The notes below the pieces were generated by a model. The model was not told the origin of the DNA. It ran no database searches and worked only from the letters and a program-made list of their open reading frames with translations. Made by a program: the position numbers and the translations under genes. A stretch of DNA of 64,000 nucleotides from Actinoplanes couchii (GTDB lineage: Bacteria > Actinomycetota > Actinomycetes > Mycobacteriales > Micromonosporaceae). Position 1 is the stretch's first letter, and the number at the start of each line of letters is the position of its first letter. Location: NCBI RefSeq assembly GCF_016862075.1, contig NZ_BOMG01000014.1, forward strand, positions 1 to 64,000, given 5' to 3'. Positions 17,829-26,162 of this stretch are shown here, piece after piece.

Positions 17829-17857
17829 TAAATACCTATGACGCTTCCGGTCTCCAA
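17829..17857 (-). promoter_or_regulatory. Candidate promoter of the nuclease/NTPase cassette
   Basis: Read on the minus strand, TTGGAG (17857-17852), a 17-bp spacer and TATTTA (17834-17829) resemble -35 and -10 boxes. They lie in the only A/T-rich patch upstream of the nuclease gene, giving a leader of about 75 nt. Confidence 0.5.
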
Positions 17858-17881
17858 TGTGATTCTGCTAAGGAGAATGGA

Positions 17882-19102
17882 TCACCGGGCGATGCAGAGA
17901 CCGAAATCGGAGGGCTGGACACCACCGGGAAACACTTCGGACAGTGCGCCCACCCCGCAGCGCCGTTGCAGGATCTCGCCGATCACCGAGCGGTAGTCGG
18001 CGGTGACCGCCAGATCGCCGTCGGCCAGGTCGTCCGGGCCGAGACCGGGCCACCTGGTGTAGACACGCCCGCCCCGGATCCCGCCGCCGAGCAGCAGCAT
18101 CGCGTTGCCGTGGCCGTGATCGGTGCCCCGGGAGCCGTTCTCCGCGACCCGGCGGCCGAACTCGCTGACCGTCAGCACCGTCACGTTCCGCATCGTCCAC
18201 TCGCCCAGGTCGGTGGCGAAGGCGCCCAGCGCGGCCGCGAGCGCGGCGAGGTCGTCGTACATCCGCTGGCCCTGGACCGCCGCTCCGAGGCCCTCGTGCA
18301 TGTCCCAGTCGCCACAGTCGACGGCCGCGGTGACCAGCCCGGACCCGGCCCGGATCAGCCGGGCCACGTCCCGCAGCGCGTCACCCAGGTCGGTGTTCGG
18401 GTAGCGGGCGCCGTTCGCCGGGCGGTAGCCGCCGATGATCCGGCCGGTGGCGTTCAGCGCCCGGTCGGCGGCCCGGGCCGGCCCCGCGAGCACGGCGGGC
18501 TGATCGGCGTACATCGCCCGCAGCGCGGCCGCGATCGGCCGTTTGCCGTCGGCGGCCAGGTGGAAGTCGTCGACCGCCCGCATCGACACGTCGTTGGCCG
18601 GGCCGGCCATCAGCCGGGCCGGGCGCGCGTCGCCCATCGAGACGGCGGAGAGCGGCCCGGCGGCGCCCGTCACGCCGATCATCCGGTCCAGCCAGCCGCT
18701 GCGGATCGCGCTGCCGGGGGCGGCGTTCTCCATCGCCTCCATCGCGGCGAAGTGCGAACGGTTCGCGTTCTGCTGGCCGACCGCGTGCACCGCGGCCAGC
18801 CGCCCGGCCCGCCAGTGCGGCAGCAGCGGCGCCAGCGCCGGGTGCAGCCCGAACATGCCGTCGCCGGCGATCACCCGGGAACGCGGCACGGCGATGCCCG
18901 GCCGGGCCCGGTAGTAGTCCTGGTCGCCGATCGGCGCGAACGCGGTGAGCCCGTCGAAACCGCCCCGCAGCGACACCACGACCAGGGTGTCCCCGGTGTA
19001 CCGGCCGGCCGCGAAGGACAGCCGGGTGCCGGCCAGCAGGGCGCCGGCCCCGGCTCCGGCCAGCAGCCCGCGACGGGAGCACAGGTTGGCGGCAGCAGTC
19101 AT
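17882..19102 (-). CDS. DUF1501 family protein with Tat signal
   Basis: A 406-residue exported protein of the DUF1501 family, related to sulfatase/alkaline-phosphatase-like folds. The N terminus has a twin-arginine signal (SRRGLLAGAGAGALLAG). Family motifs include LVVVSLRGGFDGLTAFAP, VGQQNANRSHFAAMEAMEN and, near the C terminus, VSEFGRRVAENGSRGTDHGHGNAMLLLGGG, with conserved Asp/His probably binding metal. It lies 4 nt downstream of the DUF1800 gene. DUF1501 and DUF1800 genes are usual neighbours across bacteria, and their exact function is unknown. Confidence 0.9.
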   Translation of the reverse strand: MTAAANLCSRRGLLAGAGAGALLAGTRLSFAAGRYTGDTLVVVSLRGGFDGLTAFAPIGDQDYYRARPGIAVPRSRVIAGDGMFGLHPALAPLLPHWRAGRLAAVHAVGQQNANRSHFAAMEAMENAAPGSAIRSGWLDRMIGVTGAAGPLSAVSMGDARPARLMAGPANDVSMRAVDDFHLAADGKRPIAAALRAMYADQPAVLAGPARAADRALNATGRIIGGYRPANGARYPNTDLGDALRDVARLIRAGSGLVTAAVDCGDWDMHEGLGAAVQGQRMYDDLAALAAALGAFATDLGEWTMRNVTVLTVSEFGRRVAENGSRGTDHGHGNAMLLLGGGIRGGRVYTRWPGLGPDDLADGDLAVTADYRSVIGEILQRRCGVGALSEVFPGGVQPSDFGLCIAR

Positions 19103-19106
19103 GTCA

Positions 19107-20495
19107 TCACCTCAGCTGGAAGGACGGCGAGTCGAGTACGAGGGCGATCAGGTACGGCGCGGCCCCGGGCAGCGCCCGGTCCAGCGGGCTCGGCGGGGTC
19201 CGCCCGGCGACGCTGACCACCGCGGCGGTGTGCGCGGCCGGCAGCGGCGTCCCGATCAGGCGGGTGGCCAGGGCGTCGACCAAATCGCCGTACGTCCGCG
19301 GCAGTTCCGGGACCAGGTGCCGCAGCAGGTTCGCCGGCCGGGTCAGCTGCCGTGGGTACCAGCCGGCCGCCAGGTTCAGGTGCAGGTTGCAGCGGGCCAG
19401 GAACGCCGACGGTGACGCCCAGGCGCCGGCGGTGTCCGGGTACCCGTTCGGGGCGCTCCACCGGAACGGCGCGTGCCCGGCCGACACCAGGTGGTTGTAG
19501 AGCGCGTCCAGGGACCGCACCCCGCCGGCGTCCGGGCCCAGTCCGAGCGCCCGGACCGCGGCGACGGTGTCCTCGAACGGGGTACGGATCTTCTGCCCGG
19601 CCGAGGCGGCGAACTCCGGCGACCGGAACAGCGCCCGCAGCACCGGGACGATCGCGGTGTCGTTCTGCCGGTAGATCCGGGCCAGCCTGCGCACCAGCGG
19701 GCCGGGCGCCTCGTCGGCGACGAACCGGACACAGAGTTTGCGGGCGATCCGCTCGGCGGTCCGTGGATGCCGGGCCAGGTGGTCGAGCAGGGCGAACGCG
19801 GCGCCCTCACCGTCGGTGGAGCGGTTGGCGTGCCGGAACCCGAGGATCTCGACCGGGCCGGTGGCGTGCAGCGAGGCGTCGTAGACGTACCCGCCGGAGC
19901 GGCCGACGGTCATCCCGGTCAGCAGCCGGGCCGCGGACCGGACGTCGGCCTCCCGGTACCCCAGCCCGGCGGTGTGCAGTTCCAGCAGCTCGCGGGCGTA
20001 GTTCTCGTTCGGGCGGGTCCGGCACGACGACCGCTGGTCCAGGTAGGTGAGCATCGCCGGGTGCCGGGCACTGGCCTGCAGCATGTCGGTGAACCGCCCG
20101 AACGCGTGCCGGCGGATCACCGTACGGTCGTAGTCGGAGCGGGTCTCCCAGACGCCGCTGGACGGGGCGGTCACGTGCAGGTGGTTCGACCAGAACGCGA
20201 CGATCTGCTCGAACAGTTGCCGCTCGCTCCACACCGCGCGGGCCACCGCGGCCCGGCCGAGCTGCTTGAACGACTCGTAGTTCTCCCGGCGCGACTCCGC
20301 TCGTACCGCAGCCGGAGTGGCACCGGCCAGGGGCAACCGGGCGAGGACCGCGTCACAGAGACCGTCGCGGATCCGGCCGGGGTCGAGCTGCCGGTCCAGC
20401 CAGCCGGTGAACCCCAGGCGGTGGGCCTCGTCGAGGACTGCCGGTGTCGCACCGAAGGTGGCCCGGCGTATCAGGTGGGCGATCGGCTCGGTCAT
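19107..20495 (-). CDS. DUF1800 family protein
   Basis: A 462-residue protein of the DUF1800 family, always seen beside DUF1501. Typical segments are HLIRRATFGATPAVLDEAHRLG at the N terminus, FWSNHLHV, DYDRTVIRRHAFGRFTDML, the ENYARELLELHTAG motif and the C-terminal RWSAPNGYPDTAGAW. No clear signal peptide is visible; it could be exported with its Tat-bearing partner, but this is speculation. The ATG at 20495 fits the family. It is first in the two-gene operon and divergent from the ROK gene. Confidence 0.9.
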   Translation of the reverse strand: MTEPIAHLIRRATFGATPAVLDEAHRLGFTGWLDRQLDPGRIRDGLCDAVLARLPLAGATPAAVRAESRRENYESFKQLGRAAVARAVWSERQLFEQIVAFWSNHLHVTAPSSGVWETRSDYDRTVIRRHAFGRFTDMLQASARHPAMLTYLDQRSSCRTRPNENYARELLELHTAGLGYREADVRSAARLLTGMTVGRSGGYVYDASLHATGPVEILGFRHANRSTDGEGAAFALLDHLARHPRTAERIARKLCVRFVADEAPGPLVRRLARIYRQNDTAIVPVLRALFRSPEFAASAGQKIRTPFEDTVAAVRALGLGPDAGGVRSLDALYNHLVSAGHAPFRWSAPNGYPDTAGAWASPSAFLARCNLHLNLAAGWYPRQLTRPANLLRHLVPELPRTYGDLVDALATRLIGTPLPAAHTAAVVSVAGRTPPSPLDRALPGAAPYLIALVLDSPSFQLR

Positions 20496-20598
20496 GCACT
20501 TCCGTTCCGGTTCGGGATCCGTGACTGATCACGGCTGCACCCCTGACTAACGAGGCCGCAATCCGCGCGCACCGGTTACCGGAAACCGAGTCCTGATT

Positions 20599-20604
20599 TA
20601 GTCT
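20599..20604 (+). promoter_or_regulatory. -10 box for a leaderless ROK transcript
   Basis: TAGTCT ends 7 nt before the GTG start at 20612, and there is no ribosome binding site. This is the standard arrangement for leaderless mRNA in actinobacteria. Confidence 0.55.
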
Positions 20605-20611
20605 CAGGACC

Positions 20612-21670
20612 GTGGATCAGGCTGAATCCGTACGTACCCCGTCCTCCTGGGTCGTCGTCGGACTCGACAACGGCGGCACCTGCAACAACGCCACCGTGCT
20701 GGACGCGACAGGACAGTTCCTCGTCAATGATCTGGTCGAGAATCCGAGCCGTGTCCTGGAAGGGCCGGAATCCGCCGTCGAAGCCCTCGCCGAGGCGTTC
20801 GGCAACATCCTGGAGCTGACCAGCACCCCGCTGTCGCTGGTCCGCGCGGTCGGCCTGGACACCCCCGGCCCGGCCAGCGCGCACGGGGTGATCTCGTCGA
20901 AGGGCGCGACCAACTTCAATCAGGTCTCCTGGCACGGCTTCGACATCCGGGGCGCCCTGGAGACCCGGCTCGGCCTGCCGGTGGTCTACAACAACGACGG
21001 CAACGCGGCCGCCCTGTACGCCCATCATCAGCACTTCGGCGCACAGGCGTCGGAGCACTCCTCGGTGTCGGCGATCGTCGGCACCGGCCTCGGCGGCGGG
21101 GTGGTGGAGGCCGGCAGTGTGGTCCGCGGCAGCGCCGGGATGGCCGGGGAGCTGGGGCACGTGCAGATCCCGCTGCACGGCGTGCTGGAGGACGACCAGC
21201 CGGTCCCGATGTGCAACTGCGGGTTCGCCGGTGACGTGGAGAGCATCGCCTCGCTGACCGGCATCAGGAACAACCTGCTGCCGTACTGGCTGACCCGGTT
21301 CCCGGACCACCCGCTGGTGAACGAGCCGATCGGGGTGGCCGCCAAGGCGCTGCGCGGTTACGGCGAGAAGGACGACGCGCTGGCCCTCGCCGTCTTCGGC
21401 CAGCAGGCCAAGGCGATCGGCAAACTCTTCACCATCGCCGCCAACTTCACCGACCCGTCCGCGTACTTCCTCGGCGGCGGCGTGGTGGAGGCGGACCCGC
21501 ACTTCCGCCAGTGGTTCCTCAACTGCGTCCGGGAGAACACCGAGCTGCGTGACGAGCAGAAGGCGGTGGCCACCTTCGCCCTGGTCCCCGACCGGGACAT
21601 GGCCGGGGCCCGGGGCGCCGCGGTGGCCGCGCTGGCCGAGGCGTCGATCACCGCCGCCTCGGCCGCCTGA
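20612..21670 (+). CDS. ROK family protein, atypical sugar kinase
   Basis: A 352-residue ROK-type protein without a DNA-binding N terminus, so probably a sugar or amino-sugar kinase. The phosphate motif reads GLDNGGTCNN instead of the usual DxGGT(K/N). The GELGHVQI segment holds the conserved zinc-binding His. The zinc cluster, normally CxCGxxGCxE, reads CNCGFAGDVE, with the third Cys replaced by Asp. FLGGGVVEAD near the C terminus matches the ROK adenosine motif. The catalytic Asp probably lies in YNNDGNAAALY. It is monocistronic. Substrate is unknown and full activity is uncertain because of the altered metal site. Confidence 0.82.
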   Translation: MDQAESVRTPSSWVVVGLDNGGTCNNATVLDATGQFLVNDLVENPSRVLEGPESAVEALAEAFGNILELTSTPLSLVRAVGLDTPGPASAHGVISSKGATNFNQVSWHGFDIRGALETRLGLPVVYNNDGNAAALYAHHQHFGAQASEHSSVSAIVGTGLGGGVVEAGSVVRGSAGMAGELGHVQIPLHGVLEDDQPVPMCNCGFAGDVESIASLTGIRNNLLPYWLTRFPDHPLVNEPIGVAAKALRGYGEKDDALALAVFGQQAKAIGKLFTIAANFTDPSAYFLGGGVVEADPHFRQWFLNCVRENTELRDEQKAVATFALVPDRDMAGARGAAVAALAEASITAASAA

Positions 21671-21709
21671 CGGTCAGTCCGCCCGACGGTCGGTCCGCCT
21701 GACGGTCAG
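21662..21709. repeat. 16-bp repeat, three copies, across two gene ends
   Basis: Three 16-bp units (21662-21677, 21678-21693, 21694-21709) of the type TCCGCCTGACGGTCAG run from the last ROK codons through the gap to the last codons of the convergent STAS gene. Copies 1 and 3 are nearly identical. Confidence 0.85.
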
Positions 21710-22041
21710 TCCTCCTTGAGGGCGGACGGGACGTCCGGGAACATCGGCAGGTAGTCGCTGAGGCCCAGGGTGTCGAAGAGGCGGCGCAGGAAGCCGGACG
21801 GGGCCGCCAGGCGCACCCAGCCGCCCCGCTCGGCCGCCCGACCGTGCGCGGTGACCAGCACGCCCACGCCCATGGAGTCACAGAAGTCCAGCCCGGCGAC
21901 GTCCACCACCACACGTGGGGTGGGACGCTCGACGAGGCGGCTCAGATTGGCCTTGAGGGCCGGCGCGGTGTCGATGTCGAGGGATCCGCGCAGGACCAGG
22001 ACGGCCGTGTTCGGTGGATGATGCGCGACCGATACCTGCAT
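21706..22041 (-). CDS. STAS-domain anti-sigma factor antagonist
   Basis: A 111-residue single STAS domain, like SpoIIAA/BldG-type proteins that release sigma factors by binding anti-sigma kinases. The phosphorylation loop is VAGLDFCDSMGVGVLV, where the Ser after Asp is the expected target. It is alone: no anti-sigma kinase or sigma gene is adjacent, so its partner lies elsewhere. The gene is convergent with ROK and lies 134 bp downstream of zwf on the same strand. Confidence 0.88.
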   Translation of the reverse strand: MQVSVAHHPPNTAVLVLRGSLDIDTAPALKANLSRLVERPTPRVVVDVAGLDFCDSMGVGVLVTAHGRAAERGGWVRLAAPSGFLRRLFDTLGLSDYLPMFPDVPSALKED

Positions 22042-22147
22042 GTTCGTCTGTCTTTCTGGTGGAACGGGCTCGCAAGGGGATAGACGTTCACCCTATGCGA
22101 GCCCGTCTCACTATGCAGGTTGCGCCACACGCGGCGCGTTGCGTCAG

Positions 22148-22189
22148 TTACGACGCGTTGCTTTGCAGTGACGTCTTACGACGCGTTGC
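22148..22189. repeat. 14-bp direct repeat around the zwf stop codon
   Basis: TTACGACGCGTTGC occurs at 22148-22161 and 22176-22189. The second copy contains the zwf stop codon and last codons; the first lies 28 bp downstream of it in the gap. Confidence 0.85.
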
Positions 22190-23669
22190 GCCACTTGCGG
22201 CCGTTGCGGCCGATCAGGCGGTCGGCATCGGTCGGGCCCCAGGACGCCGCCTCGTAGCTCGGGATCGGCGAACGGTCCCGCTCCCAGTGCTCGATGATCG
22301 GGTCGACGATCCGCCATGACTGCTGCACCTCGTCGCTGCGGATGAAGAGCGAGGCGTCACCGATCAGGGCGTCCAGTAGGAGCCGCTCGTACGCCTCCGG
22401 GGACTCCTCGACGAACGTCTGGTCGTACGAGAAGTTCATGCTCGCCGTCCGGACCCGGAACGAGTGGCCGGGCACCTTGGCGCCGAACCGCAGCGAGATG
22501 CCCTCGTTCGGCTGGATGCGCAGGATCAGGGCGTCGGCGTCGAGTTCGGTGAGCTGGTCGGCGGGGATCGGCAGGTGCGGCGGCCGCTGGAACTGCAGGG
22601 CCACTTCGGTGAGCCGCGCGGGCAAGCGCTTTCCGGTACGCACGTAGAACGGCACCCCGGCCCAGCGCCAGTTGTCCACGTTCAGCCGCATGGCCGCGTA
22701 GGTCTCGGTGCGCGACAGCGGGTCGACCCCGACCTCCTCGCGGTAACCGGCCATCAGCTCCTCGCGGGTGCCGCCGCGGGTGTACTGACCGCGGACGGCG
22801 GCCTCGGAGACGTCCCGGTCGGTGGGCAGCCGGATCGCCTGCAGCAGCTTCACCTTCTCGTTGCGCAGGTTCTCACCCTCGAACGAGACCGGCGGCTCCA
22901 TCAGGGCCAGCGCGAGGACCTGGAGCACGTGGTTCTGCACGATGTCACGCATCGCGCCGGCGCCCTCGTAGAAGCCGCCGCGGGTGCCGACGCCGAGCGT
23001 CTCGGCCACCGTGATCTGCACGTGGTCGATCCAGGAGCGGTCCCAGATGGGCTGGAAGATCGAGTTGGCGAAGCGCAGCGCCAGCACGTTCTGGACGGTG
23101 TCCTTGCCCAGGTAGTGGTCGATGCGGAAGACCTGGTGCTCCTCGAACGCGCCGTGCACCACGCCGTCCAGCTCGCGGGCGGTGGCCAGATCCCGGCCGT
23201 ACGGCTTCTCGATCACCAGGCGGGCGAACGAGGTCTCGGTCGCCTGGTTCAGGCCCGCCCCGGCCAGTCCGTTGATCACCGGCTCGAAGGCGCCCGCCGG
23301 GGTGGAGAGGTAGAACAGGCGGTTGCCCGAGGTGCCCCGGACCGCGTCCAGCTCGTCCAGGGTCTCGGCCAGGCGCTTGTAGGTCTCCGGGTCGTCGTAG
23401 CCACCCGCGACGTAGCGGACGCCACCGGCGAGCTGCCGCTTGTCCAGCAGGCTCTTGCCGCCCAGCGCGCTCTCCGCGAACTGCTCGTCGCTCATCGGGG
23501 TGCGGGCCACCCCGACCAGGGCGAACTGATCAGGGAGGCGGCCGTGGCGCGCGAGGTTGTCCACCGCGGGGAGCAGCTTGCGCCGGGTGAGGTCACCGGA
23601 GGCGCCGAAGATCACCAGCGTGGCCGGCGGAGCGCTGCGCTCTTGAATGAGCTGGGGTGCGTGGTCCAT
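22176..23669 (-). CDS. zwf: Glucose-6-phosphate 1-dehydrogenase
   Basis: A 497-residue enzyme making 6-phosphogluconolactone and NAD(P)H, the first step of the oxidative pentose phosphate pathway. Motifs seen are the nucleotide-binding LVIFGASGDLTRRKLLPAV, VIEKPYGRD, and the active-site RIDHYLGKDTVQN. Length is normal. The ATG at 23669 is chosen over upstream in-frame starts because GGAGGA precedes it and the family N terminus begins here. Usual partners (tal, tkt, pgl, opcA) are not adjacent, so this copy stands alone. Confidence 0.96.
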   Translation of the reverse strand: MDHAPQLIQERSAPPATLVIFGASGDLTRRKLLPAVDNLARHGRLPDQFALVGVARTPMSDEQFAESALGGKSLLDKRQLAGGVRYVAGGYDDPETYKRLAETLDELDAVRGTSGNRLFYLSTPAGAFEPVINGLAGAGLNQATETSFARLVIEKPYGRDLATARELDGVVHGAFEEHQVFRIDHYLGKDTVQNVLALRFANSIFQPIWDRSWIDHVQITVAETLGVGTRGGFYEGAGAMRDIVQNHVLQVLALALMEPPVSFEGENLRNEKVKLLQAIRLPTDRDVSEAAVRGQYTRGGTREELMAGYREEVGVDPLSRTETYAAMRLNVDNWRWAGVPFYVRTGKRLPARLTEVALQFQRPPHLPIPADQLTELDADALILRIQPNEGISLRFGAKVPGHSFRVRTASMNFSYDQTFVEESPEAYERLLLDALIGDASLFIRSDEVQQSWRIVDPIIEHWERDRSPIPSYEAASWGPTDADRLIGRNGRKWRNAS

Positions 23670-23857
23670 CTTGCGTCCTCCGACAGGGTCGTAACCGTCC
23701 GTTTGAACCTTACGGCCGGAGGGCGGCGCAGGGTTCATCCGCTTCCGGGAAACCGGGACAACGTGGCGGTGAACACGTCCATACTTCGATGCAGCACGGG
23801 CGAATGCCAGAAAAGTGGCAAACTGGTCGCAAAGGTCTGGCAACGGAGGGGGACCTC

Positions 23858-24796
23858 GTGAAGTACCGGCTCGTGACCCGAAGTGACTTCGACGGGCTCG
23901 TGTGTGCCGTGCTCCTGCGCCATCTCGAGATGATCGACGACATCCTGTTCGTGCATCCGAAGGACGTCCAGGACGGCGTCGTCGACGTGACCGAGCGGGA
24001 CATCCTGACGAACCTGCCGTACGACGGCCGGGCCGCGATGGTCTACGACCACCACCACTCGGAGACCTTGCGCAGCGACGGCGACCGGAGCAACCACGTC
24101 ATCGACGCCGACGCGCCGTCCGCGGCCCGGGTGATCTACGAGCACTTCGGCGGCGCGGAGCGGTTCCCGAAGGTGACCGACGAGCTGATGCGGGCCGTCG
24201 ACCAGGCCGACTCGGCGGACTACTCGCTCACCGACGTGCTCAGCCCCACCGGCTGGACGCTGCTCAACTTCCTGATGGACAGCCGCACCGGCCTCGGCCG
24301 GTTCCGCAACTTCCGGATCTCCAACTACCAGCTGATGATGCAGCTGATCGACGCGTGCATCGAGCACAACGACGTCAACGAGATCCTCGCGCTGCCCGAC
24401 GTGGTGGAGCGGGCCGACCTGTTCCACGAGTGCTCGACCCGGTTCGTGGAGCAGCTGCACCGGGTCTGCCGGGTGGACGGCGACGTGGTGATCGTCGACC
24501 TGCGCGACGAGGAGGTGATCGAGGCGGGCAACCGGTTCATGGTGTACGCGCTCTTCCCGGAGGCCCGGGTCTCGGTGCACATCATCTGGGGGCGGCAGAA
24601 GCTCAACACCGTCTTCGCGTGCGGCAAGTCGATCCTGGACCGCACGTCGCCGGTGGACATCGGTGAGGTGATGCTGCGCTACGGCGGCGGTGGTCACCTC
24701 GCGGCCGGCACCTGCCAGGTCCCGCACGACGTGTCGGACCGGGTCGAGGGCGAGATCATCGACGCGCTGCGCACCGAACGCGTCGTCGCGGTCTAG
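23858..24796 (+). CDS. DHH-family phosphoesterase
   Basis: A 312-residue cytosolic protein of the DHH superfamily (nanoRNase, exopolyphosphatase, cyclic-dinucleotide phosphodiesterase relatives). Metal motifs are RSDFDGLVCAVLL near the N terminus, MVYDHHHSE, and a C-terminal DHHA1-type GGGGHLAAGTCQ. The GTG start at 23858 has a strong GGAGGGGGA site; the open frame upstream is not coding. It is monocistronic, divergent from zwf, and ends at a terminator. The exact substrate cannot be told from sequence. Confidence 0.88.
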   Translation: MKYRLVTRSDFDGLVCAVLLRHLEMIDDILFVHPKDVQDGVVDVTERDILTNLPYDGRAAMVYDHHHSETLRSDGDRSNHVIDADAPSAARVIYEHFGGAERFPKVTDELMRAVDQADSADYSLTDVLSPTGWTLLNFLMDSRTGLGRFRNFRISNYQLMMQLIDACIEHNDVNEILALPDVVERADLFHECSTRFVEQLHRVCRVDGDVVIVDLRDEEVIEAGNRFMVYALFPEARVSVHIIWGRQKLNTVFACGKSILDRTSPVDIGEVMLRYGGGGHLAAGTCQVPHDVSDRVEGEIIDALRTERVVAV

Positions 24797-24830
24797 TCGT
24801 CACGGTCCGGCGAAGGCACCGGACAGACCG

Positions 24831-24862
24831 ACGGGCGGGGCCGTGTGAACAGCCCCGCCCGT
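24831..24862 (+). terminator. Terminator after the DHH gene
   Basis: An 11-bp perfect stem (ACGGGCGGGGC at 24831-24841 with 24852-24862) around a 10-nt loop lies 34 nt after the DHH stop. There is no T-tract. It may also serve the convergent YcnI-like gene. Confidence 0.8.
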
Positions 24863-25006
24863 ACAGCACGCGGATCATGGGCCTTGCCCGGGCCCCACCC
24901 GCCGGTCGTGGTTCTGCGCCCCACGCGCTCGCCACGACGTCCTCACGCCCACCCGCGCGAGGCCTTACCTTCCATTACGCAGGCCCGGCCTGCTCGGAAG
25001 TCTTCG

Positions 25007-25825
25007 TCAACCCTTGAAAGCCCACTTGCTGCTGCCCGCGCCGACCGGTTCCTTGTCGGCGTCGTCGTCGGCGACCGGGTCGTCACCGGCGGGCTTGTCG
25101 TCCGGCTCGCCCGGCTCCTCCTCGGCCCGGTGCCGGCCACGCAGCGCGAACCACGCGGTGCCCAGCAGCGCCAGCACGGCCACGATCCAGCCGGAGATCG
25201 ACATCCAGGACGGGCCCTTCTCGGCCTCGGCCAGGATCGCGGCGAACGCCAGGTCCTCCGCGGTGACGTCGGAGCCGGTCGCGGCGCCGCCGTGGTGCGA
25301 GACCGGCGCGGTGCCGTCCGACGGGGTCAGCGTCATCGTCGCCGCCATCGCCGGGCCGGCGCTGCCGTCGGCGTACTTGGTCTCCACCGCCATCCGCATC
25401 GTGCTCAGCGTCGGCAGCGGACCGAGCGCGGCCCGCAGATCCGCGGACTCACCCGGTTTGATCGTGGTGCCGTTCACCGCGATCCAGGTGATCGCGCTGG
25501 CGGCCTCGGTCACCGGCGTGCCACCGTGGATCGTCTCCAGCGGCTGTTGCAGTCTCTGATAGGTGATCTTCGGTGCCCAGTCGTCGATGGACAACGGGTA
25601 CACCTCGGCGATCGGGGTGTCCGCCGGGATCTTCAGCGTCACCTCGGTGATCGGGGCGGTGCCCTCGTTGGTCACATGGAAGTCCAGGCTCGCCCCACTG
25701 CCTTGCGGCGCGCTCGCCGGACTCACCGTCACGTCAGCCGCGGCCGGTGCGGCGGCCAACAGCACACCGACAGCAGTCGCAGCGGTCATCACGCCCGCAC
25801 GGCGGGCCATCCTCGGATGCCTCAC
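25007..25825 (-). CDS. YcnI-like (DUF1775) membrane-anchored protein
   Basis: A 272-residue surface protein. A signal peptide (to about residue 30) is followed by a DUF1775/YcnI domain starting DVTVSPASAPQGS, then an alpha-rich spacer, a single membrane helix (ISGWIVAVLALLGTAWFAL) and an acidic cytoplasmic tail. In described YcnI proteins the mature protein starts with His, which binds copper; here the corresponding position is Asp31, so classical copper binding is unlikely or altered. No copper importer (CopCD/YcnJ-like) is adjacent. The gene is divergent from the S4-domain gene. Confidence 0.82.
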   Translation of the reverse strand: MRHPRMARRAGVMTAATAVGVLLAAAPAAADVTVSPASAPQGSGASLDFHVTNEGTAPITEVTLKIPADTPIAEVYPLSIDDWAPKITYQRLQQPLETIHGGTPVTEAASAITWIAVNGTTIKPGESADLRAALGPLPTLSTMRMAVETKYADGSAGPAMAATMTLTPSDGTAPVSHHGGAATGSDVTAEDLAFAAILAEAEKGPSWMSISGWIVAVLALLGTAWFALRGRHRAEEEPGEPDDKPAGDDPVADDDADKEPVGAGSSKWAFKG

Positions 25826-25891
25826 GACATGTAGTTCGGATCACCGGCCCGGATGGTTCAACGTAGCCCCAGAAGATTTCCGAAAGATCTC

Positions 25892-26119
25892 GTGACCGAT
25901 GATGAACACATGCGTGACGTGCCCATCGACGGCGACATGATCCGGCTCGGCCAGTTCCTCAAGCTGGCAGATCTCATCGACACCGGCGGCGAGGGCAAGG
26001 TCCTCGTCGCGTCCGGGGACGTGACGGTCAACGGCGAGGTCGACACCCGCCGCGGCCGGCAGCTCCATCCGGGTGACGTCGTCGAGGTGCTCGGCCGTAC
26101 GGCCCGGGTGGTTTCCTGA
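25892..26119 (+). CDS. S4-domain RNA-binding protein
   Basis: A small S4-type RNA-binding protein of 75 residues (69 if the ATG at 25910 is used). The core is IRLGQFLKLADLIDTGGEGKVLVASGDVTVNGEVDTRRGRQLHPGDVVEV, split here: the helical LGQFLKLADL part and the VNGEVDTRRGRQL loop match the YbcJ/RlbA-like S4 proteins. Neither start has a strong ribosome binding site; GTG at 25892 follows GAAAG. It is followed 43 nt later by a lipoprotein gene with no evident functional link. Confidence 0.82.
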   Translation: MTDDEHMRDVPIDGDMIRLGQFLKLADLIDTGGEGKVLVASGDVTVNGEVDTRRGRQLHPGDVVEVLGRTARVVS

Positions 26120-26162
26120 GATTCGCCGGAACCGGAGCGGGGTCCGTCTCGTCGTACTCCAC

